From: Eublepharis macularius
Lineage: Eukaryota > Chordata > Lepidosauria > Squamata > Eublepharidae
DNA: 64,000 bases
Assembly: GCF_028583425.1 (NCBI RefSeq)
Contig: NC_072801.1
Span: 12,668,001 to 12,732,000 of the forward strand
Reading direction: 5' to 3'
Part shown: one piece after another, positions 47,331-59,525 of the stretch
How positions within the stretch are numbered: the stretch's first letter is position 1
Layout of the letters: every line of letters starts with the position of its first letter
Notes under the pieces: generated by a model
Seen by the model: only the letters and a program-made list of their open reading frames with translations
The model's database searches: none
Told to the model about the DNA's origin: nothing
Program-made: the position numbers and the translations under genes

Positions 47331-47512
47331 ATACCGCCTGGCAGGCCTTCCGGGAGAGTACCAATACAAGAACATCACCAGTGCAGAGATTAACTATTGC
47401 TTGATCCAAGACCTGATCATCTGGACTCAGTATGAGATTCAAGTAGCCTCATACAATGGAGCTGGCCTGGGAGCCTTCAGCCGAGCAGTCACTGAATACA
47501 CTTTGCAAGGAG
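47331..47512 (+). CDS. SDK2: SDK2 exon: second half of FN3 domain 2
   Basis: This 182-bp exon has a good acceptor (cctctctctgtatag) and donor gtgagc. It encodes [20 protein letters not shown], then [20 protein letters not shown] and [13 protein letters not shown], the D to G strands of FN3 domain 2. NIT is a possible N-glycosylation site. It leaves in phase 1, and the next exon completes a Val codon. The intron just upstream ends with a squamate SINE about 55 bp before the acceptor. Confidence 0.96.
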
Positions 47513-49944
47513 GTGAGCTCTGTTCCAAGTGTTTCTAGTTGACAAACATCAAGACAGCACTGACCATTTGCTGTGCGTAATGTTTTCTTTGAAGTGTGTC
47601 TGTGTATGTGTGTGCAGGCACATGTGCATTTATCTGGGTAGGTTGGATGTTTGCTGGATGCATGCTCTAGGCTCCCCAATTGCCCCAGCCCACGGGGAAT
47701 TCCTGTCCACAGCCCCAAACATCTGCCCTCAAGAAATTGAGGAGCAGGAATAAAAAAGGCCTCCATGGAGGTGTTCTAGGAATTTCCCCTCGTCTCTATG
47801 GTCTTCACCTTAGATATTTGGGGAAGTTCCTGGAGTGTTACCTGGAAGTGACATCACATCCTCCCCAAACTCCACTCTTCCCAGCCTCCCTCCTCAAATC
47901 TTCTAGCATTTACCTAGGGAACCCCAGAATGCTACTGGGTACAGTGATTTTGAAATGTGGTATGTAGTTGAAGGGTTTTGTGGGCCCTTGGGTCCATAGC
48001 CCCATCCACTGCAACTCCCCTTCACTGCATTCTCCCTCTCCGTTGTGGGGCTCTATCCCCCCCCCCCAAATATCTACTGTGGCTATACTAGAAGGAGCAA
48101 AGGGTGATTTCTTGCCCTTCTGCTAGTCCTGTTGGCATTTATCAAGGGAGCAAGCAGGCTGCTGTAACATTTCAGGGGCCAGGGGACTGATTAGAAGGAT
48201 ACAGCAGAAAGTGATTCCCTAGTGCCACGAGGCATCTCTTTCACTGGGAAATGAGAGATGAATCCTTCATCTCCTCTCGAGGCTGAGCCCTCTGCTAAGG
48301 CTCTTCAGCCGCAGCAGTTGTCCAGCCATGCCAGTCTCTGACATCAGCCTTGGGAAAGCTAAGCAGCAGGAGGAAATGATGTGCAGAGGGAACACAGCAC
48401 TGGCAGTAACCACTTTTGTTCCGAGGCTTGTACTCAGAGTCATTTCCAAGTGATTGCTGTGATGTGTTTCTGCCGCCTGAGGCAGGAATGCTGGTTTGAT
48501 CTTCGCACCTTCCTCCTTGACTATCAACGCCAACCACGCTTAGTCACACACAACGTAGGTGGAAATCTCTCCCGTATCAGACCTTTTGGTGTAGACGCAC
48601 GCAAGTTCCGAAATTTTTTACGAGGCACAATTTGATCTTCTTAGGAATTCCCACCACGAGCACGTTCTAGTAATAATCTCAGTTGGTCAAGCCAAGATGA
48701 CATTTCACTATTTTGCATTCCCTTTCATTGAGTTCAGCACAGCAACCCCAGAGGATTTTTTTTTACAACGTTCTATTTTACAGCTCTCTTCTGATGCCGT
48801 TCCAGATGCCACGTTAACACTTGCAAAAAAAGACTGAAATTAGGATGCTGTGTGGCTGCCCAGGAAACCACAGCTGTATCTCCATTTCCCAGATCAGCTG
48901 CTGGTTCCCCCTCTCTCACACTATGCATTCGAAAGCCATCGCACAACTTTTCAAAGGTGGGCTGAGACACACTTTGCTCATCTTGAATCCTGCCAGTGCA
49001 GAAAAATGGGATCCAAAATTGTGGGGTGTGAAGATAAAGCAGATGGTTAGGCATGGCCAAAGGGACCGGGCGCCTTCACTTGGCAGGAACGTCCTGCTCC
49101 TGGCAGATAAGAAAAGGCTGCAAGAAAGTTGTGTGCTCTTAGGGATGTACGATACCAAGGGAGCTACAAAAAGTGGCAGTGCCCCACCTGACTGTCCCTT
49201 TCCCTCCCTCTTTATAATATACATTTCTAATATACATTTCACTTGTTCCCAGTGAGTGTTAAGAGCCTGCTATGTGACTGGGGGGGGGGGGAAATGAAGC
49301 CACTACTGTTTCTGCTTATGCCCCTGGAATTACAAGGCAGTGCCGAATTTTAAGCAGCAAACAGTGGTATGGTCTTTGCTTTAGTGAGCTGTAAAAAAAA
49401 AAGCAGAGAGCTATTAAAACTTCCTACGTGAAACAGAGGACATTAGTTACTTTATAATCAGTAAAGTGCATGCAGCAGTTTTGCTGACTTGGGAATAGGA
49501 ATGCGATATTATTACACGATTAAATACAGTTTACCTATTGAAGAAGATTTTTGTTGGTTTGGTTGGTTGGTTAGAAGAATTCAGGCAAACTCAATAGCAT
49601 CTTAATGGGTCAATAAAAGAAAACAAATGTCCCCCTGTGCACGCATGAAACCAGCTCAAAATTAGCCAGAATAAGCCTTCTAGTGCCATTGAGTGACATT
49701 GAGATGTTTGCTTGGGCACATACTGAATGTTTCTTAAAGTGCCTGGTTCTAATGCATGGTGACCTCATGGGAGCCACTGATCCTTGGTGAATGAGCCCGT
49801 GTGTTGCATGAAGAAGGTCCAGTTGAAGGATGAAGTAGCAGGAAGTGGGGGGGAAATCTCCACTAGAGATCCTGGAGAACTTATTTTAGCCTGGGCAAGT
49901 GGAACCAATGTTCCTAACTTCCTACCAGGTTTTTAGGGTAGCTT

Positions 49945-50872
49945 CAGTTGCTGATGGCCTAGTTGTTGATCAGCAGAAGACCTTATGCTGTTCATGCAGA
50001 AGTCCTAGATTCATTCCCTGGCACCTCCAATTCATTAATCAGGGAACAGGTAATAGGTATAACAGGGTGTTATGATCTTCACTTTCTTTAGGGTGGATTT
50101 TGCTTTCCCTTCACACCCTCTGGGTAGTTAGCTGCCACCAGGAATATTAAATTCCAATATATTTTATTTAAGTTTTCCCTTTTGTAACGTGTTTATGCGT
50201 CAGGCTCCTTCGTGGTTCTATGGGGCCCTGAGAATAGGAATGGGCTATAGCAATGACAGCTACTCTGGGATATAACAAAACCAAAATAAAAGTTTATTTT
50301 TTAAGAAGCGTATTGTTTACTTAAAAGTCGTTCTTAGTTCTCCTAGTTGCTTCATCCAAACTCATTCACACAGATCTCTTGTAAGGCTTCACACACAGTT
50401 AGCCTCTTTCTCTAGGCTCTATATTTCCCTCACAGAGAACTCCTCAGACAGCACACAGCTAGCCTGTTTTCTTTTCACTCTCAATTCTTTCTCTCTCAGG
50501 CGCACACACAGTTTGCCTGCTTCAAATAGAGTGAATATATAGTCCCACAGACACACTCAGTTCAGGCTTCCACTCAGGTTGCCTTTCCCACACAAATACA
50601 TGAACACCCTCAGGCTGCTCACAGCTCGCCTCTCTGGCCCTAACTGAATCTTTTTCTCTCCCTCAGTAACTGAAAACTGCCTTTACTCCGCCCACTCTCT
50701 GTCATCAACCAATCATGTCACTCACTCATCTCTCTCTTTCACCCCCCACTCTTCACCTATCTCACCAAACATTTAAAGACACATGCACCCATTTCTTGAA
50801 ATCATTACACAGGGTCTCTGCCCGAGATCCTAGAAAGCTGCTGCCGGTAAGAGTAGGCACTGCTTTACAAGT
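49945..50872 (+). mobile_element. tRNA-derived SINE, split by a solo LTR
   Basis: Left part 49945-50067 has catgcagaagtcctagattc and ccctggcacctccaattcat. Right part 50815-50872 has tctctgcccgagatcctaga and agctgctgccggtaagagta. Joined, they give the same SINE type as 62120-62330 (tRNA-Ala-like head, then 'aagacctctgcctgagaccctggag' body). Confidence 0.6.
50068..50809 (-). mobile_element. Solo retroviral LTR (742 bp)
   Basis: The segment starts TGTTATGATC and ends ATCATTACA, TG...CA ends with inverted symmetry, and is flanked by 5-bp duplications CAGGG (50063-50067 and 50810-50814). On the minus strand there is a CCAAT-like gattggttg, GC-rich tracts and a polyadenylation signal aataaac at about 50290, in the right order for U3-R-U5. 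No internal viral sequence remains, as expected after LTR-LTR recombination. Confidence 0.75.
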
Positions 50873-52477
50873 CCTTCACCATTTATAGGCCATGCACTGG
50901 GGATTTAGAACTGAACTTGCTACTGTTGGGCGCATTTTCGGTAGTGGCTTTCTCCTGGGTGGGGCCCAGTAGAGCTCCTTCTCCAAAGGGTCTCAACATG
51001 TGCATACTTCACAAATACTATGTAAAGGAGAAGCGCCTGTCCTTCTGCACAGTGATGTCTGCAATAGGAAGAGCCAATTATAATGATAATTTCATGAATA
51101 ATTCCCAACATGTTTCAAATATCTTCATTGGGGGAAGTTATTCAGCTGATAATGAGACATAAAGTTGCATCTCTTTCTGGCACTTGGGCTGTGGAAGAAC
51201 TGTGTCTGTTTAGCTATTGAAGAATTTCCCCTGACAAAGATATTTAAAATGCACTGGGAATTATTCATTAAATTATTATTGCACATAATTGGCTTTGCCC
51301 ATTGCCTTTTCCCTGCTGCTGCTGCTGAAGCCCTCATTCTCCGGTTTGCACAAGCTGCTAAAAGCAGTGCCCTGTTCTAGATTTCTTGCTGCCAATATGA
51401 TTTCTATGTTGAATTCGTTTGCAGTAAGGATGATTAGACCTCCTATTCCGCCCCTTAATTGCTCCATGGGTTCACTTTGCCTCACCATCTCTATTCATCT
51501 TGAATTCTGAGTGTAAGTAGGAGATGTGTTCTTGTTTGTAGGATGGAGTTCAAAGCTCTTCCATACTGATAAAACAACAATCAGAAGGAGTCTTTGTGCA
51601 CTTGTACTTTTATTGGTTCCGGTTCTGAAAAGACTTGGAATGCTTGAATTCAGGAGAGAATTTTGGAGCCTTCTCCAACTTTGTGCTCACTTCCTTGTAC
51701 TTGTCATAATTGTACCCTCTTGGTGTTTCCTTCAGTTTTGACCATTTCTCTCCTTAGACATTTCAGGCTGTTCCAGCGCTTGAGCCACCTCCCTCAGCAT
51801 TTCCATCACTTCCAGGCCTCTGATTTCTTCCTGAGACCCCAGCCTTTGGCTCTAATGTGGCTTGCTTGATATGATGTGATGGTGTTCATCCTTTATTGAC
51901 CAGCTGTCGGTAGCCATTTATAAATATATAAATCCTTGCATTGTAAATGGAAAGTACTCCCTTCTGCATTAGGGGAGAACTGCCTGAGCAGGGTGTTTAG
52001 AATGCAGGAGAGCATAAAAGGTCCCTTTCATTCTGGAGCAAGAATCGTTAAGCACTTGATAGATAGAGGTTGGTGGGTAGATTAAAAGCTTGGCATTTGT
52101 AGTCTGTTTTTATGTTCGTGCTTCATAATGCGGACAGATGATTCCAATGTGGACATTGCCCATGTGCTAATGTGGCCATTATTGAACTGTGTATGATTAG
52201 ACTTTCCCTTTTGAAGGTTTCGTTGTTCAGAGTGGAAGGAGGCGAGGAGAGGAGTGAGCTGCTTGGTCCCAGCCCAATTTGAGTCATTATTGATGTCAGA
52301 ACCTCCCAGAAAAAATGTTGCATTCTCCTTTTATTGCTCTGCCATTGGAGAATGTCCAGTCATTTGCCACTTGCCACCGTTTTTCATCCCTGAATAAAAT
52401 AAGCAACTCCTAAATCCAGAGCGCTAGCATAAGAAACAGGCTTTGGCAAGAGGAGAGAAAGAGAGAAGGATGTTGGG

Positions 52478-52987
52478 TAGACATGGGCACGAACCAAAAA
52501 AACCCTGAACCACGTGATTCGTGGTTTGTAGCATTCCACGAACCACGAACTTCCGACTTTTTCCCAGTTCGTTGATCATGAGGCTGTCATTTCACAGGCC
52601 CTGTGCTGGAACTGGTGCGGGGGTCTGTGAAACTGACATCCCCTTTAAGAGGCTGTCAGTTTCACAGAACCCATGTTGGAACCGTTGTGGGGTCTGTAAA
52701 ACTGACAGCCTCTTTTCCTGCTGCCCGGGCTGTCAGTTTTAAAGACCCAGTGTCTGTGAAACTGACAGCCCAGGCAGCAGGAAAAGAGGCTGTCAGCTTC
52801 ACAGACCCTGCGCTGGTTTCAGCCCATTGGTGCGGAGATCTGTGAAACTCCGAACTGGCCATGGAACGGCTGGAAAAATTCATTTGTTTTGTAAACATGC
52901 GTTCCCACGAAACGCGTGTTTCGGTGCAAACGAACCAGCCATTCCGTACGGAATTTTGTTCCGTTGTTCATTTTGTGCCCATCTCTA
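52478..52987. mobile_element. Non-autonomous hAT-like element (TAGAS-ATGGGCAC ends)
   Basis: The left end TAGACATGGGCACGAAC and the inverted right end TAGAGATGGGCACAAAA are flanked by ATGTTGGG (52470-52477) and GTGTTGGG (52988-52995), an 8-bp duplication with one change. The interior repeats gtctgtgaaactgacag in both orientations four to five times, forming an internal hairpin. It has no coding capacity. Confidence 0.75.
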
Positions 52988-53739
52988 GTGTTGGGTGTTG
53001 TGTTATACATTTGTGGTAAACTGATTGCCTATGAGCCTGGTCCTTTCCTGCATTCTTGTCTTCACATTTGATTGATGAGTCAAGGAGAATGGATAATGAG
53101 GTACAAGGGCAGAAGACAAATCAAGGGAAATGGGTGCCGGACTGGTTGCTCCTTGGCAAAAGTGCATAGGTGAACCAGGCTGTGAGAGAGCTCCTGAGTG
53201 AATGAGAGGCCTGCTGCTCCCTTTCTCAGATGAGCCATTCTCAGTTTCCAGTTTATCCTCAGCAGTAAGCCATTTTTAATGATAACACTGGATGCATTTG
53301 TGGCTGGTTAAAAACAACAACAAGGGTTCACTCCTTTTTCATGAGTCTAGTAAGTGCCTAGTCTTTTGCAGGCCTACACGACAGGAGGAGCTAGAGCCAT
53401 GGGGTAAGCAACCTTTCTTGACCCAAGTGCTGAAAAAAAGTAACATTGGTCTGTGAAACGGTGCACCAGCAAGAAATAACAAGGGTTGTGCTTGGCAGGA
53501 GGCACTTGGAGTGAGGCAAGCCCCTGAGGTGCTGGTTGGCGCTGCTTAGGTGGAGAGCTGGGCCTGCAAGCCAAGCAAAAATAGCCTGGCAGACTGCTGT
53601 TCAGCACACATGCCGGGACCAACCTATTCCTAAAGCTTGAAGAAGCAGAGAATTTCCTGTTAGAGTTCATCACAAGCACCTTCTCATTCAGAAAAAGAAA
53701 AAAGAAAAAAAAAAGAAAAACACACGCATGCGCATGGAG

Positions 53740-54594
53740 CATTTTGTGCAACACCACACTGCCCAGTTGCTTACTCCCTTCCAGACCCACCTTGCCAGGT
53801 CTGGCGCACCCTCGGGCAGTCGATGTGCTTAACCCTGAAAATCCCTTTACACCAGCGAGGCGCTCACTCTTCCTCGCTTCTGTAAAGTCAAGCCCATGTT
53901 TCAGGCTCTCCCCACACAGAAGCAGCGGCCCCTTCCCCGCTGTCTACACAAACATCTCCCGGCTCACTCTCTTGAGCCCGCCTGCTCCCGCCTCGTCAGG
54001 AGCATGCTTAAACCTCTGACCCATTCCCATGAGTCTCTCCTTGTGGTCTCCACTGAGCCCCGCACAAACCCACTTGGCGTTCTCTTGCCAGAACACCTGT
54101 TGCACTCTCATTGAGGTGCTTGCAAACCCTTCCACTCAGCTCCTCTGAGCTCCTGGCCGTGCCTTCCTTGGCAACCCTTGGCCGTCAAACACACTCATCT
54201 ATTGGTGCCAATGTTCCACACACACACACATACCTAGGTTTCACAGTTCCTGTTACTCTCCTGTACTCATATATGTGGGATCCCACCTCCCCTCCTCGTG
54301 TTAAATAATGCCTCGGCCCACCTACTGGGACTTATCAAGGTCTTCTATATCCCTGCCCGAGGAGGGGGCCCTTTTTACCTCATTTCTCCTGCGCATTCAC
54401 ACTCTTTCCTCCACTTCCTTTCTCCAGGACTCCTGCCGGATTACGCTGCATTTTTTTTCCTGGGGTGCTGACCCCTCACCGGCCACCAACTCCCACCAGC
54501 CAGCCAAAGTTTGAGCTGGAGTGCACTTTCTGGGAAGATGTTGATGCCCGCCAAGGGAAGCGCCACCAGGGCACAGACGGACGAAGCCCCCACT
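53740..54594 (-). other. Endogenous retrovirus leader fragment with primer-binding site
   Basis: On the minus strand, two bases after the LTR end, tgggggcttcgtccg (about 54578-54592) follows. This is like the tRNA-Pro primer-binding site of gammaretroviruses with one inserted T. Sequence downstream to about 53740 could be leader, but I found no gag, pol or env resemblance, and the lower boundary is unclear. Confidence 0.5.
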
Positions 54595-55646
54595 TGTTAT
54601 GCACAAACTTGTGCCTTAGGTGTCCCTCTCACCAATCACAATAAGAGACACACACACCACGGAGTCCTGTAGAATGAAGCAATATATGATTGTTTAATTT
54701 AAACAATGGAGGAGCCTATTTTCACAGGAGTAGGTGGTCTCCTTGTGTCCTGAGCTCATCAAAATTACAATAGAAACACAGGCAATTAATACTTTCAGAT
54801 AATCATAACAATATTACAATATTCTAATATTTGATATCTTACTGGCTCGTAACATATCTAGGGTCAGTTCTGATTTGAAGATGCAATTCTGGGCTGGCCT
54901 CTCTATTTGGGGGAATTCCAGTCTTCACAGTTTTTTTTTCTCTCTGCCCTCATTTTGGAAGGACACTGTCTAACCTTTTACCTACTTTCTTCTGGGCATA
55001 ATACTTTCAAGGGCGCCAATGAGTCTCAATCTGGTGGATAGGAAGGGATGTTTTCCTATTCGTACCCTTTTCCCCAGTTTCTTCTCAGCTTTAAGGAAGA
55101 TAATACCACAGGTGGCCAAAACCAGCTTGCTGCGTCAAATCAGTTTTCTACAAAAGGCTCTCTGGTACTGATTTCTGTTGGAATCTATAGAATAATATAA
55201 CATAACATACAAGTGCAGCCCTAAAAGCAGTATACCAGTTCTTACAGAGTTTCAAGTCTTCTTGTTTCAAGTGTCAAATTCTTACAGGTTACATTACAAG
55301 TACTACTTTGGCTCCTGAGCACAGAAAAAGTGCAAAGCATGTAATACTGAAAAAGCATAGGTTTAGTATATAAAAATAAGTATATAAAAATATATATATC
55401 CATCAAGATGCAAATGAGCTGTGAGTTCCTGCTGGGGAGATTCTTGGCGCTACCAGGAATCGGTTCTAAGTCAATCTGAAAATCATCTATCCTTAGGAAT
55501 AGGAAAGAGTCTTGTAACATGTACACCTTGAAATTATGTTCATGTGACTCGTACCTGCTTAGGTCAGGGAGATTCCCGAAACCAAATGAAAATTCCAGAA
55601 ACCAAATTGATTCACCGTACGTAAATCAATAAGACCTGACATTACA
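54595..55646 (-). mobile_element. Endogenous retrovirus LTR
   Basis: Plus-strand ends TGTTATGCAC and GACATTACA give minus-strand TGTAATG...CATAACA, the same terminal pattern as the solo LTR at 50068-50809. A primer-binding-site-like sequence sits next to the downstream end. A possible polyadenylation signal (attaaac, minus strand) lies about 110 bases from that end. The upper boundary at 55646 is inferred from terminal symmetry; no second LTR or target duplication was found. Confidence 0.55.
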
Positions 55647-56165
55647 TTTCAGAGCTTGCAAAAATGGTTGTTGTGGATTTTCCGGGCTTGCAAAAATGTT
55701 GCTTCCTTGGTGCCAGGAGGATTACTTTCTAGGTGGCTGAGGCGCTGGCCTAAGGAAACTGCTGTAGCTTTGCTGGCTGAAATGGCCTCACTTCTCCAAG
55801 GCCTCCTCTTTAGTAGAATGAATGATTTTCAGAGCACCCTGTGGAATAAAATGCTGCTAAAAGCACAACTCTGTAGATAGCAGCTGGTTCCTGAACCATG
55901 TGGTTCTCAACTTAGTTCTCCATTAAAAAGGGAATGATTGTGCATATATAGCTTAAACAGGCTTTAAGTTGATTTCACTATGGCTGCTTCAAAAGGCTTA
56001 TAGGAACTGTAGTTTTTTGAGAAGGCGCCTACACTTTGTTGTTAGAGATCCAGCCTTCCTCAAAGAACAACAGTTTGCAGGTCCCACAGGAAGGGAAGAC
56101 CCCTGTGAGGTAGAGAATGGTTTAAGGGAATAGTGGGGGAACTTTTTTTAAAAAAATACCCAAAG

Positions 56166-56433
56166 CAGGGCTTTTTTTCAGCAGGAACACAGTGGAACGG
56201 AGTTCTGGAACCTCTTGAAAATGGTCACATGGCTGGTGGCCCCGCCCCCTGATCTCCAGACAGAGGGGAGTTTAGAGTGCCCTCCGTGCCATTGGAACTG
56301 GAGTGGCGTGGAGGGCAATCTGAACTCCCCTCTGTCTGGAGATCAGGGGGCGGGGCCACCAGCCATGTGACCATTTTCTCCAAGGGCAGCCCACTGAGTT
56401 CCACCACCTCTTTTCCCAGACAAAAAAGCCCTG
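56166..56433. mobile_element. hAT-type MITE, CAGGGC family, copy 6
   Basis: Duplications ACCCAAAG (56158-56165) and ACCCAGAG (56434-56441) differ by one base. The ends are CAGGGCTTTTTTTC and AAAAAAGCCCTG. The hairpin core is well preserved, with gccccgccccctgatctcca and its inverse. Confidence 0.9.
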
Positions 56434-58369
56434 ACCCAGAGATTATCCTGAAGGGCAGAGTCTCTCATTTCTATGCACAACACAGCCAAGAAAACATTAC
56501 TTCTGAAATGCCACTCTGTGCATTTCTAAACTGGCATGCTTACCTGAAAAAAATATTTTCTTGAAATCCATGAATTAATGTTCTTAGATTTGGAGTGTAA
56601 GTAACCCCAGTGATGCATCTTCAGCTAGGCTTTTAAATTAAATCATAAAAGGGGCACCCCTGGAACCTCAAGAATCTGCTGTATTTAGTGGTAGAAACTG
56701 GCATCCCAAAATAGCCTGGGGGTCTTTTGGAGACCTTTGCTAAACATTTATCTTTAAAAAAATTGCTCTTCTGACTCTCTGCATATTCACAAAGAGCTTG
56801 TCACACAAGGAGCAAGTTTAGCTTAAACTCCTTCTCATTTTCTGATTACTTTTGCTGCTGAAGCCCATTTAATAGCTCTTATTCATACCGCCTCTATGAC
56901 CTTTTCCACTAAGAGCCGTTTCAGAATACTGCGTATTAACTCACAGTTGAGGCAGCCTGATTTCTAATACATTTCCAACCAAGTGAACTTTCCCAGGAGG
57001 GGAACATAAAGGTTGGCTTCTGTTGCACATACATTGACGAGAAATTTGGGGGAACATTCCTCAGTCTTACATGTAAAATAGTGGACGTGGTGCAACCAGG
57101 GAAAGAATTCTGGTTTGGTTTAGTAAAATCTGCATTGTGATGGGAAAGATCTTTTTTTCTTTTTAACGCACAGGACCAAACTGTCTATTGGCACTCATGT
57201 ATCTTCATGCAATGCACACAGAACTGTTGTCATCATCTTTAATACAGAGTGTAATGCTGCCACTTTCTATGGATTTCATACTTTTCCTGATAAATCCATT
57301 AATATGGATTTTTTACACTCTTGCACACGCAAAAAGCTTACACATATTAGCCAGGCTTGTTTTATGCATGTATTAAATGTGTTCATTGAGATTCAGATGT
57401 TGACTTTCTTGAAAGGAATCCAAAGATAAATTATGCCATAAATCATGATTTCCAGAACTGCAGTTTTTCCCGTTATGATTTTATCACACCCCCCCCCCCG
57501 CCGGCCAATTCCCTGCAACAGGTATCTTTTATGCTGTAATGATTTATTCTGGGTTTGGAACATTACCCTCAAACTAAGACAGAACATTTTCCATTTTGAA
57601 ACAAAAGGAAAATAGCATTGGCTTCACCAGATTGCTGGAAATATTGTCCATAAATAGTCCTTCGTCTTTGGTCAGGCTTTTAAAAGCTTCACTGCAAAAA
57701 CAGAAAAGGAAGGGGGAGTGAGTCCTGTGTATGCCTGTGGCATCCTTTGGAGAGACACGGAGTGCTCTTGCAACTGACAGTCCCTCTGGGCAGATCTCCC
57801 AGTTCCTCAAAGGTCCTCCAAGTCCTCAAAGAAAATGGGGTTGCTGAAAGGTGTGTGGTGTGCGGGCAGCAGGCAAATGCTTTGGCTTGACTTCTGTAGG
57901 CCTGCTCTGTGTGAAATGCTTTCAAAACTCTCTCTCTCTGGCATCTCCCCTGTGGCCATGGCTCTTCATAAAGTGTGAGGCAGGCCTCCCCACAGAGGCA
58001 GCAGCTCTTCTCCATTTCCTTCCCAGCACATTTTATTTTCTGAAAATGGCAAATTCGCCCTGTCACGGGCCACTCAACGCAGCATCAGTAGAGGCAGGGC
58101 TTTTTTTCAGCTGGAACGCGGTGGAACGGAGTTCCGGAACCTCTTGAAAATGGTCACATGGCTGGTGGCCCCGCCCCCTGATCTCCAGACAGAGGGGGGT
58201 TTAGATTGCCCTCCGCGCCGCTGAAGCTGAAGCGGCGTGGAAGGCAATCTAAACCCTCCTCTGTCTGGAGATCAGGGGGCGGGGCCACCAGCCATGTGAC
58301 CATTTTTGCCAAGGGTGATTTAAACTTTTAAAAATCTCCCCCTTGTTCCAGCTGACCCAAAGTGATGAC

Positions 58370-58789
58370 TAGAGGTGGGCATGATCCCCAAAAAATTACC
58401 AATCAAGTTGATCGGGGATCGGCGCCGGCGACGACCCCAAATCACCAATCCACACCGGTCATCTCCCATTTCCGATCCGTGGATCTGGGATCGGGGAGGC
58501 CAAAGTGGAGGGGTGCCCCGCTGTTCCCAGCTATGTGGGAAGGTGGGTGGTGGCGGCGACCGCCGGGTCCGGCAGGCACAGGGAGGCGGCGACGAACCAC
58601 CTCCCCTCAGGGAGGGCTGTTCACACACGCGCGCGCACACACACACTTAGAGCAGGGGGGGAGTTTTTAACCCGGCGACGATCCGCCTCCTCTCTAGGAG
58701 GGGACGTTCACACACACACAGACACTTAAGAGTACGGGGGGAAGTTTTTAACCCAGCAACAAGCCACCTCCTCTCAGGGAGGGGACGTT

Positions 58790-58862
<73 letters not shown>

Positions 58863-59525
58863 AGAACAGAGGGGGGGAGTTTTTAACCCGTCCCTGCCTC
58901 GCCAAATAGAGACACCCCGTCAACATGTTTCAGCTAGCTTTTTTAAAAAAGCAGGGACAGAATCCTCCATTCCTCCCCACCCAATTTTAAAAGCAAGCAG
59001 CCAGTCTTCCAAAAGCATATTTTAAACACACACGCAGAGCCGTGAATGCGGTTTTCCCACAAAATACAGTGTTTTAAAAGCAGATTAAAAACAGAGAGTG
59101 ACAGACAGAAAAACAGCCATTCCTCCTACAAAGCCCCGTTTTTTTAAAAAGCAAAAAACGTTTGGAGTGCCCATGGCTACAGAACCACCCCCTTCCCCCT
59201 CCCTCCCCTGGCTGTCTTCCAACTGGTGAGTGCATTGCTGCTCCGTGGTTGGAAGGAAGCCCTGTTGATCAAGGCAAGCTGGGCTTCCATTGGGGTTTCC
59301 AGGGTGACAGAAGGAGGGCAAACTCAGCTCAGGCATTCCCCTGGCTCCGTTGCCAGGGGAATAGATTACTGGCGCCGGAGTGACTGGATCTCCGATCAAG
59401 CCCCGATCAAGCCCCGCCCCGCTGGATCGGTCGCCATGGATGGCACCGATCTGTTGGGTCCCAATCGTGCGAATGCCATTATCATGGGTATTTTTCTATC
59501 GTAATGCCGATCGTGCCCATCTCTA
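58370..59525. mobile_element. hAT-like element nested in MITE copy 7
   Basis: The ends TAGAGGTGGGCATGATC and inverted TAGAGATGGGCACGATC match at 15 of 17 positions. The 8-bp duplications GTGATGAC (58362-58369) and GTGACGAC (59526-59533) differ by one base. The end sequence resembles that of the element at 52478-52987, so they may be relatives. The interior has a tandem array with a long CA tract and no transposase. Confidence 0.8.
58630..58900. repeat. Tandem units with an expanded (CA)n tract
   Basis: Units of roughly 75-85 bp contain acacacttagagcagggg, ggagtttttaacccg, and cctcctctcaggaggggacgttc. They repeat near 58640, 58720 and 58855. In the third, the CA part is expanded to about 34 CA pairs at 58792-58860. 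Confidence 0.8.

Noticed and set aside
58792..58860. Regulatory Z-DNA element
   Set aside because: The CA tract is explained by expansion inside a transposon tandem unit; nothing else suggests a function.
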